Source: Oscillospiraceae bacterium
GTDB lineage: Bacteria > Bacillota > Clostridia > Oscillospirales > Oscillospiraceae
Assembly: GCA_015068135.1 (NCBI GenBank)
Contig: SVLB01000023.1
Coordinates: 1-43,268 of the forward strand
Length of the DNA stretch: 43,268 nucleotides
Direction: 5' to 3'
The position numbers were made by a program, and so were the translations under genes. Below the pieces are notes generated by a model. It had not been told where the DNA came from and ran no database searches. It saw nothing but the letters and a program-made list of their open reading frames with translations. Each line of letters starts with the position of its first letter. Within the stretch, counting starts at the first letter, position 1. This document shows, one piece after another, positions 32,424-39,171 of the stretch.

Positions 32424-33695
32424 TTACAGGATCACGCGCAGAATAAAGATATTATCTTGCAGGGAGAACTGACATTTGCCGCCCAGCTTTTCGGTCATGT
32501 ACAGGATGCTTTGGGTACCGTAGCCGTGGTTTTCCTTCGAGGTCATCGGCATTTGGTTTACATAATCCCATTCCGGAGCGGTGCCAAAGGGGTTTTTCAC
32601 CGACAGCAGAAGTTTTCCATCAGAATGTTTCAACATCACTTTGATCTGCCGGGATTCCTCCGCCAATCCGATTTGCGCATTGACTGCGTTATCCAAGGCG
32701 TTCGATAAGATGGATGAGAACATGATCTCATCTACGAAAATCTCCTCCAGGGCAATATCTGCCTGGAACGAGATCCCTGTGTTACGGCATTTGCTTTCGT
32801 AATTGGAAAGAATGTAGTTCAAGGTGTCGTTTTGGCAATACCGGTGCAGCGAAATGGAATCGACCTGGGCTACATAGCCGGATATGAGGCTGCGTGCATG
32901 CTCCAGATCGTTTTGCTCGATGCTCAGTGCCAAATTGCTGAGCATCAGGCGCATATCATGACGGAGTATGCTGGTTTCCAAATTACTTTTTTTGATCGTT
33001 TCGATTTCCTTCGACTGCTGCTGGACGGTAATCTCGATCATTTCGTTTTTGCGCTGGGCCTGCATTTTCCGCTCGTATTCGCGATAGTAGACGATGCAAA
33101 AGACCATAAATGCAACGCAAAGGAAAAATGCCAAAAATTCAGAAGCCAAACGGTAGTGGACATCCCACAGGTTCGTATAGATGCCCACGATGTAATCAAA
33201 CAGGTAATACACAAATGGCACACAACTGAAAATGAGTATGCTGCGGTTATCCTTGTTGAATATTTCGCAAATCAGCTTTGCAAAGTAGCGAAGGATCAAT
33301 AAGGCTGTGAGGAGCGCCACCGCAATCCGCACGCACCAGCCAATTGTGGGATTTTCCGTCAAGGCATCAACCAACAAGCCGAACCATTTGGAGGGTTGAC
33401 AGCACAGGTACGCCAAGCAGATCGACGCCAGAGCGGTAGAAAGCCGCTTGCGATAGATTGCGCACAGCAGAACGGCTAACAGGGCATGGACGATCAGAGG
33501 ATACAACTTCCAAACCAAGTCCTCGCCGAACAGAAACAGTGCGGTCAACTGGGGGATTCCGCAGGCGGTGAAAATCAAAGCCGTGATCCCAATGTTCTTT
33601 TTCGAAAAACGCACACCGCAGAAAGCGGCGGACAAAATAACACCCCAGAGAAGCGTCAGGGCGTGGTGTATGTAGAAAAGAATCGTATCGATCAC
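32424..33695 (-). CDS. AgrC/ComD-like GHKL-domain sensor histidine kinase
   Basis: A 423-residue membrane sensor. About six hydrophobic helices occupy residues 1-205. A coiled linker (210-240) leads to the dimerisation/phosphorylation segment with TSILRHDMRLMLSNL (His about 246). The atypical HATPase domain carries SSILSNALDNAVNA (N box, about 315-330) and GYGTQSILYMTEKLGG (G box). This is the architecture of quorum or peptide sensors of the AgrC type. It starts with GTG at 33695, overlapping the stop of the regulator gene (GTGA), so it is translated second. No agrB- or agrD-like gene is seen in the neighbourhood, so the ligand is unknown. The pair diverges from the cohesin-collagen operon. 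Confidence 0.92.
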   Translation of the reverse strand: MIDTILFYIHHALTLLWGVILSAAFCGVRFSKKNIGITALIFTACGIPQLTALFLFGEDLVWKLYPLIVHALLAVLLCAIYRKRLSTALASICLAYLCCQPSKWFGLLVDALTENPTIGWCVRIAVALLTALLILRYFAKLICEIFNKDNRSILIFSCVPFVYYLFDYIVGIYTNLWDVHYRLASEFLAFFLCVAFMVFCIVYYREYERKMQAQRKNEMIEITVQQQSKEIETIKKSNLETSILRHDMRLMLSNLALSIEQNDLEHARSLISGYVAQVDSISLHRYCQNDTLNYILSNYESKCRNTGISFQADIALEEIFVDEIMFSSILSNALDNAVNAQIGLAEESRQIKVMLKHSDGKLLLSVKNPFGTAPEWDYVNQMPMTSKENHGYGTQSILYMTEKLGGKCQFSLQDNIFILRVIL

Positions 33696-34420
33696 AGATC
33701 ATCGCCTGCCTTTCCGAAAATTACGCGGAAATAAGAAGCTTCAAAGCTTTTCTGACAGCTGCGGGAGAGCGGGATATGGCGGCCTGACTGCATGAAAATT
33801 TCGGCATGGGAGTAGCTACCGATGTGGTGAATATTGACGATATAGCTGCGGTGACATTTGAAGAAACCGTCATCGAGCTCCAGTGTATTTTCGTAGGTAT
33901 AGAAAGGCTCCACGGACTCTACTGTCCGGTTACCCTTCAAAAAGAAGACCACATGCTTCAGCTGCGCTTCCACGTGCTCAATGTCGGAAAGCAAGATCCG
34001 ATGGGTAGCCTCGATGCCCTTTACGACGATGCTTTTGGCGGCCCCGTGCATCTGGCTGATCAGCTCGTCCAGACAGGCGAATAAGCTGTCAGGATTCACA
34101 GGCTTTAAAAGGTAATTGCTTGCTTTTACGGTATAGCTTTCCACTGCGTATTCCGTTGAGGAGGTAAGGAAGACGATTTTGACGGTCTTGTCCTTTTCCC
34201 GCAATTCTCTGGCTGCTTCAATGCCGTTGAGCAGCGGCATCACAATGTCCAGCAAAATAATGTCAAAAGGCGCTTGTGCATGGGCGGACAGGAGGGAGTC
34301 GCCGTCCTCAAACAGCTCCAATGCAATGCTGCGGGCAGCAGGCGCATCCCAGTGGGTAATCATGAACTTTGTTTGCTGCAAAAATGCAGAAGAATCATCA
34401 CAAATGGCGATTCGGATCAT
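33692..34420 (-). CDS. LytTR-domain response regulator (AgrA/VirR-like)
   Basis: A 242-residue two-component regulator. The receiver domain begins MIRIAICDDSSAF, with phospho-acceptor Asp about 58 in IILLDIVMPLLNG, and contains FLTSSTEYA and YLLKPVNPD with the conserved Lys. The LytTR DNA-binding domain lies at residues about 138-235, with HIGSYSHAEIFMQSGRHIPLSRSCQKSFE and FFKCHRSYIVNIHHI, the usual LytTR signature. This domain contacts direct 9-bp repeats 21-22 bp apart, as found in the divergent intergenic region. The start at 34420 has AGGAGGTGG upstream. It is the first gene of the operon, with its own promoter. Confidence 0.94.
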   Translation of the reverse strand: MIRIAICDDSSAFLQQTKFMITHWDAPAARSIALELFEDGDSLLSAHAQAPFDIILLDIVMPLLNGIEAARELREKDKTVKIVFLTSSTEYAVESYTVKASNYLLKPVNPDSLFACLDELISQMHGAAKSIVVKGIEATHRILLSDIEHVEAQLKHVVFFLKGNRTVESVEPFYTYENTLELDDGFFKCHRSYIVNIHHIGSYSHAEIFMQSGRHIPLSRSCQKSFEASYFRVIFGKAGDDL

Positions 34421-34453
34421 GCCGCCACCTCCTTGCTCGTTTTTTGACAAATT

Positions 34454-34482
34454 AAGTATAGCATAGCCACAAAAACAATTCA
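34454..34482 (-). promoter_or_regulatory. Promoter of the two-component operon
   Basis: On the minus strand TTGAAT (34477-34482) and TATACT (34454-34459) are 17 bases apart, about 34 bases upstream of the regulator start. It faces away from the cohesin operon and shares the intergenic repeats with it. Confidence 0.7.
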
Positions 34483-34495
34483 ACGAGAGGAAATT

Positions 34496-34528
34496 ACCAT
34501 TCATTCCCTAAATCGTGCATTTCATACC
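34496..34528. promoter_or_regulatory. Putative LytTR operator (direct repeats at 21-bp spacing)
   Basis: CCATTTCATTCC (34496-34507) and GCATTTCATACC (34517-34528) match at 10 of 12 positions and start 21 bp apart, two helical turns. They lie between the divergent promoters. The second repeat ends six bases before the expected -35 box of the plus-strand promoter. LytTR regulators are known to bind such paired repeats just upstream of weak -35 boxes; binding here is inference. Confidence 0.55.
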
Positions 34529-34557
34529 TTTTCACCAAAAATGTCTCCTTATTTTGC

Positions 34558-34569
34558 TACAATGATAAT
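34558..34569 (+). promoter_or_regulatory. Putative -10 box of the cohesin-collagen operon, with no good -35
   Basis: TACAAT (34558-34563), or alternatively GATAAT (34564-34569), is the best -10 upstream of the operon. The corresponding -35 position (CCAAAA) is far from consensus, as expected for a promoter that depends on an activator. The start codon is 33-45 bases further on. Confidence 0.5.
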
Positions 34570-34602
34570 CGCTAAAAAAGGATATAACAGGAGGTATCCA
34601 AC

Positions 34603-37600
34603 ATGAGAAAAAGAGGAGCAGTGTTTAACAAGATCACAGCCCTGGTGCTGGCGATTGTGATGGTGGCTGCATTGATTGCCGGTTGCGGCGCAAAGCCGGG
34701 CAACGAGCCCACACCTGCACAAAATAGCCTGTCCGCCTATGAGCTGGCTGTGCAGTATGGTTACGAAGGAACCATCGAGGAATGGTTGGAATCTCTGCAT
34801 GGCAAGTCTGCCTATGAGATTGCCGTGGAAAACGGCTACACCGGCAGCGAAAGTGAGTGGACGATTGCAATCCAGGCGGCAGCTTCTCAGACCGGTGTAA
34901 GCATCACATCTGCAAAGTTTTCCGCAAAGGGCGAACTGATTTTGATCTTGTCCGATGGAACAGAGCTGAATGTGGGCAAGGCGGTAGGCGCTCCCGGCAA
35001 GGACGGCCAGAACGGCCAGAACGGCAAGGATGGTAAGGACGGCAAGGATGGCAAGGACGCGGTGGGCATTTCCGGTGCCTCTGTAAATGATGCCGGTGAG
35101 CTGGTCATTACCTATTCTGACGGTAAATATGTCAATATAGGCAAGCTGGTAGGCCTCAATGGTGCAGATGGCATCGGCATTGCCAAGTCTGAGATCAACG
35201 CGGCCGGCGAGCTGGTCATCACCTATACCAATGGCCAGCAGGCCAATGTGGGCAAGGTGATCGGCGCTGACGGTCAGAATGGCACAAATGGTGCCGACGG
35301 TGCCCCCGGTAAAGATGGCCAGGATGGCAAAGACGGCGTCAGCATTGCCAGCGCAACGATCAATGCGGCCGGGGAACTGGTTCTGACATACTCCGATACC
35401 ACAACCGAAAATTTGGGTAGGATCGTTGGTGCAGACGGTAAAGACGGCAAAGATGGCAAGGACGGCATCGATGGCGCCCCCGGTAAGGACGGACAGGATG
35501 GCAAGGACGGTATTGACGGCGCCCCCGGCAAGGATGGCCAGGATGGCATCAGTGTTACCGCAGCGCAGATCAACTCCGAAGGCGAACTGGTGCTGACCTT
35601 CTCCAACGGCCAGCGCGCCAATGTGGGCAAGGTGATCGGCGCTGACGGCCAGGATGGCAAGGACGGCGTTGATGGCGCTCCCGGTAAAGATGGCCAGGAT
35701 GGCGTTGAGGGTGCACCTGGTAAAGACGGCGCAGATGGCATCAGTGTCGTGAAGTCCGAGATCAACAACAAAGGCGAGCTGGTCATCACCTATTCCAACG
35801 GCGCTGTAGACAACCTGGGTGTGGTCGTAGGCGCTAAGGGTGACAAGGGTGACACCGGTGCAGCCGGCCAGGATGGCAAAGACGGTGTCGATGGCGCCCC
35901 CGGTAAAGATGGCGAAGATGGCAAAGACGGCATCGACGGCGCAGCCGGCCAGGATGGCGTGGGCATTCAGAACATCTCCATTGGCGCAGATGGCAGCCTG
36001 CAAATCGTGCTGACCAACGGCACCAACCTGAATTTGGGTAACATCAAGGGCGCTGACGGTATCGACGGCGCCAAGGGTGATAAGGGTGACAAGGGCGATG
36101 CCGGTAAGGACGGCATCGATGGCGCACCCGGTAAAGATGGTAAAGATGGTAAAGATGGTAAAGACGGTCTGGGCATCGCCAAGACCGAGATCAACGATGA
36201 GGGCGAGCTGGTCATTACCTATACAGACAATAATTCCGTGAATCTGGGTCAAATCGTGGGGACATCGGACGGCACAGTCGGCATCCCCGGCACACCCGGC
36301 AAGGACGGTGTTGGCATCGCATCCACTGAGATCAACGAAAACGGTGAACTGATTGTCCATTATACCAATGGCGGTTTAGACAACCTGGGCGTGATCGTAG
36401 GAAAGGACGGTGCAGCGGGCGCACCTGGTCAGAATGGTCAGGACGGCGCAGACGGCGAAGACGGTAAGGACGGCGAAGACGGCCGCGGCGTTGCCCAGAT
36501 CGAGATCAATGAACAGGGCGAGCTGGTGATTACCTACACCGATAACGCTGTGGACAACCTGGGTAAGGTTGTCGGCGCCAAGGGCGACAAGGGCGATACC
36601 GGTGCAGCCGGTCAAGACGGCAAAGATGGCCAGGACGGTGCACCCGGCAAGGACGGTGCCGATGGCAAGGACGGCATCGACGGCGCACCCGGTAAGGATG
36701 GCGCACCCGGTAAGGATGGCGAGGATGGTCTGGGCATCGCCAAGACCCAGATCAATGAAAAGGGTGAACTGGTAGTGACCTATACCGACAACAGCGCGGA
36801 GAATCTGGGCGTTGTGGTGGGCCCGGCCGGTAAGGACGGCGCCGACGGCGCAGCCGGCACGGACGGTGTTGGTGTTTCCAAGACGGAGATCAACGCAGAA
36901 GGTGAACTGGTCATTACTTATACAAACGATCAGTCGGTCAATCTGGGCAAGGTGATCGGTGACAGTGGCGCTGTCGGCGAAACCGGCCAGGATGGTAAGG
37001 ACGGTGTCGACGGCATCAGCGTTACCAAGACCGAGATCAACGACAAGGGCGAATTGGTTATTACCTATTCCGACGGCAACCAGGATAATCTGGGTGTGGT
37101 CGTAGGCGCGGCCGGCCGGGATGGCCAGGACGGCGCAGCCGGTAAGGACGGCGCTGATGGCAAGGACGGCGCTGACGGCCAGGATGGCCAGGATGGCGTT
37201 GGCATCACCCAGGCCGAAATCAATGCAGACGGTCAGCTGGTGCTGTACTTCTCCAATAACACCAGCATTAACCTGGGCAAGATCGTCGGCGCCAAGGGCG
37301 ACAAGGGTGACAAGGGCGACAAGGGCGATCCCGGCCAGGACGGCATCGACGGTGCTCCCGGTAAGGATGGCAAGGATGGCGCAGACGGCGTGGGCATCGA
37401 AAATGTTACCATTTCCGAAACCGGCGAGCTATCTGTAAAGCTGACCAGCGGTACGGTGCTGAAGCTGGGCAATATCAAGGGCGCTGACGGCGTGGGGATT
37501 GCCAAATCTGAGATCAATGAAGCCGGCGAGCTGGTGCTCACCTATACGGACAACCGCTCCGTAAATCTGGGCAAGGTAACCGGTCGTGACGGCGTAGACG

Positions 37601-38574
37601 GCGCAGCCGGCAAGGATGGCGCTGACGGTGTTGGCATTAAAGAAGTGAATGTATCTGCCGATGGCACGCTGACCATGATCCTCACCGATGACTCGGTTCT
37701 GGATCTGGGTAACATCCGTGGCCCTCAGGGCGAAAAAGGCGAAAAGGGCGATAAAGGTGAAAAGGGCGACCAGGGTGAAAAGGGTGACCAGGGTGAAAAG
37801 GGCGACCAGGGCGAAAAGGGTGACCAGGGTGAGCAAGGCATCCAGGGTATCGGCGTTGTAGATGCTTATGTCAACGAGGAAAAGCACCTGATTCTGGTCC
37901 TGAGCAACGGTCAGAAGATCGATGCCGGTTATGTGGGCGTGGAAGTGAAGCCGGAGACCCCGGATGCACCCGTGGTGCCCACCTACGCCGTAGTTTTCCA
38001 GGATTGGGACGGTACTGTGCTGATGACCCAGACCGTTGAGTCCGGAAAAGCGGCAACTGCACCTGCAGAACCCACCAGAAAGGGCTATGCCTTCAGCGGT
38101 TGGGATAAGCGTTTTGATAATGTGACCGGCAATCTGGTGGTAACGGCGCAGTATGTTGTGAATATCACCGGCCCTGCATTTGTTTTGAGCAATGTGGAGA
38201 CCTTCGCCGGTGCAACAGAAGTGGAAGTGACTGTGACGCTGAAGAACAACCCCGGTATTCTGGGTGCAGTGTTCCAGATCTCCTATGATGGGTCCGGCCT
38301 GAAGCTGAACGCGGCAAGAAGCGATGTTTCCGCAGAGGGTGTCTCCTTTACAAAGCCTACCGTGTTCAAGAACCCCTCCACATTTGTTTGGGATGCGCAG
38401 GATATGACCTGGACCGAAGACGGTGTTATTCTGACCCTCTTCTTCAGTATTCCTTCCACAGCTGCCGATGGGGATTACAATATCAAATTGACCTATGATC
38501 CCGGCGATGTCTTTGATGGCAACGGTGATTCCATTGATCTGGCGGTGATTGATGCGGTCGTAAAGGTCAGGTGA
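34603..38574 (+). CDS. Collagen-like surface lipoprotein with repeated beta-modules, InlB repeat and C-terminal cohesin-like domain
   Basis: A 1323-residue protein. Residues 1-27 are a lipoprotein signal with LIAGC. Residues 43-93 have two copies of a helical motif (SAYELAVQYGYEGTIEEW, SAYEIAVENGYTGSESEW). From about residue 99 to 1110 there are 18 copies of a ~31-residue beta-rich module of the form GISxxxINxxGELVITYxDxxxxNLGxVVG. Each is separated by Gly-X-Y collagen-like runs rich in GKDG, GAPGKDG and GEKGDQG. Residues about 1127-1186 form an InlB B-type repeat (GYAFSGWDKRFDNVTGNLVVTAQY). Residues about 1189-1323 are a cohesin-like domain (VTLKNNPGILGAVFQISYD). It would form a long rod tethered to the membrane with a protein-binding tip. 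AGGAGG precedes the ATG. Codon bias is strong. Confidence 0.9.
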   Translation: MRKRGAVFNKITALVLAIVMVAALIAGCGAKPGNEPTPAQNSLSAYELAVQYGYEGTIEEWLESLHGKSAYEIAVENGYTGSESEWTIAIQAAASQTGVSITSAKFSAKGELILILSDGTELNVGKAVGAPGKDGQNGQNGKDGKDGKDGKDAVGISGASVNDAGELVITYSDGKYVNIGKLVGLNGADGIGIAKSEINAAGELVITYTNGQQANVGKVIGADGQNGTNGADGAPGKDGQDGKDGVSIASATINAAGELVLTYSDTTTENLGRIVGADGKDGKDGKDGIDGAPGKDGQDGKDGIDGAPGKDGQDGISVTAAQINSEGELVLTFSNGQRANVGKVIGADGQDGKDGVDGAPGKDGQDGVEGAPGKDGADGISVVKSEINNKGELVITYSNGAVDNLGVVVGAKGDKGDTGAAGQDGKDGVDGAPGKDGEDGKDGIDGAAGQDGVGIQNISIGADGSLQIVLTNGTNLNLGNIKGADGIDGAKGDKGDKGDAGKDGIDGAPGKDGKDGKDGKDGLGIAKTEINDEGELVITYTDNNSVNLGQIVGTSDGTVGIPGTPGKDGVGIASTEINENGELIVHYTNGGLDNLGVIVGKDGAAGAPGQNGQDGADGEDGKDGEDGRGVAQIEINEQGELVITYTDNAVDNLGKVVGAKGDKGDTGAAGQDGKDGQDGAPGKDGADGKDGIDGAPGKDGAPGKDGEDGLGIAKTQINEKGELVVTYTDNSAENLGVVVGPAGKDGADGAAGTDGVGVSKTEINAEGELVITYTNDQSVNLGKVIGDSGAVGETGQDGKDGVDGISVTKTEINDKGELVITYSDGNQDNLGVVVGAAGRDGQDGAAGKDGADGKDGADGQDGQDGVGITQAEINADGQLVLYFSNNTSINLGKIVGAKGDKGDKGDKGDPGQDGIDGAPGKDGKDGADGVGIENVTISETGELSVKLTSGTVLKLGNIKGADGVGIAKSEINEAGELVLTYTDNRSVNLGKVTGRDGVDGAAGKDGADGVGIKEVNVSADGTLTMILTDDSVLDLGNIRGPQGEKGEKGDKGEKGDQGEKGDQGEKGDQGEKGDQGEQGIQGIGVVDAYVNEEKHLILVLSNGQKIDAGYVGVEVKPETPDAPVVPTYAVVFQDWDGTVLMTQTVESGKAATAPAEPTRKGYAFSGWDKRFDNVTGNLVVTAQYVVNITGPAFVLSNVETFAGATEVEVTVTLKNNPGILGAVFQISYDGSGLKLNAARSDVSAEGVSFTKPTVFKNPSTFVWDAQDMTWTEDGVILTLFFSIPSTAADGDYNIKLTYDPGDVFDGNGDSIDLAVIDAVVKVR
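34984..37860 (+). repeat. Intragenic collagen-like and beta-module repeat array
   Basis: Degenerate 9-bp-type repeats encoding Gly-Lys-Asp and Gly-Ala-Pro alternate with about 90-bp modules encoding ELVITY-type strands, 18 times in all. The closing section (37730-37850) is a run of GEKGDQ units, with the 9-bp unit GAAAAGGGY repeated. The copies differ at synonymous positions, so they are not very recent duplicates, but recombination between them is plausible. Confidence 0.85.
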
Positions 38575-38583
38575 TGGATACAG

Positions 38584-39156
38584 ATGAAGGCATATAAGAA
38601 AAAACTGGCGTTTCTGCTGGCGCTTGCGGCACTCTTTGCCGCTATGTGTACCATGACGGCCTGCTCACCCGATGAAGAGGTGTCATCCTCCGCACCGGAG
38701 ATGGTGCAGGAAACGGAGGAAGTACACATTCGGGGAACGATCCCTCCCACAAAGCCTGCTTTGGTGGTGGAAGGGGCAAATGCAAAAGCCGGCGACCAAA
38801 AGGTAGAGGTTATTATTAACGTAGTAAATAATCCCGGTATTCTCGGCATGGATTTTGACCTTTACTATGATGACTCGGTAATGACTTTGGTGGATGCCCA
38901 ATCTGTCCTGGCGCTGGAGGGCTGTGAGTATACCACTCCTGCCTATTACAAAAATCCCACCACATTCCTGTGGGATTTCCAGGATGTCAATTGGGTGGAG
39001 GACGGTGCGGTTTTGAAGCTGTATTTTGATATTGCAGATGACGCGCCTGCCGGAAAATACGAGATCAAGATCATGTATAGTTATGGCAATATTATGGATG
39101 CCGATTTGCAGCCTGTTGATTTCGGCGTGAAAAACGGAAATATTTCCATTTCTTAA
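38584..39156 (+). CDS. Cohesin-like domain lipoprotein
   Basis: A 190-residue lipoprotein with a signal ending MTACS (lipidated Cys about 27), a Glu/Ser/Pro linker and one cohesin-like domain filling residues about 58-190. KVEVIINVVNNPGILGMDFDLYYDDSVMTLVDA is the typical first half of the domain, and TFLWDFQDVNWVEDGAVLKLYFDIADDAPAGKYEI the second. The tip of the collagen-like protein is clearly homologous (NNPGILG and FVWDAQDMTWTEDGVILTLFF). It would sit directly on the membrane and display a short cohesin. The start lies nine bases after the collagen-like gene with AGGTGATGG overlapping that stop. Whether it binds the dockerin encoded next is inference. Confidence 0.88.
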   Translation: MKAYKKKLAFLLALAALFAAMCTMTACSPDEEVSSSAPEMVQETEEVHIRGTIPPTKPALVVEGANAKAGDQKVEVIINVVNNPGILGMDFDLYYDDSVMTLVDAQSVLALEGCEYTTPAYYKNPTTFLWDFQDVNWVEDGAVLKLYFDIADDAPAGKYEIKIMYSYGNIMDADLQPVDFGVKNGNISIS

Positions 39157-39171
39157 TAAAAGGAGGCACAT

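Noticed and set aside
34549..36360. A 603-residue frame antisense to the collagen-like gene
   Set aside because: It is a shadow of the repeated GKDG codons, giving repeated AIFAIFTG-type sequence. The sense gene has a signal peptide, a strong ribosome binding site and recognisable modules.
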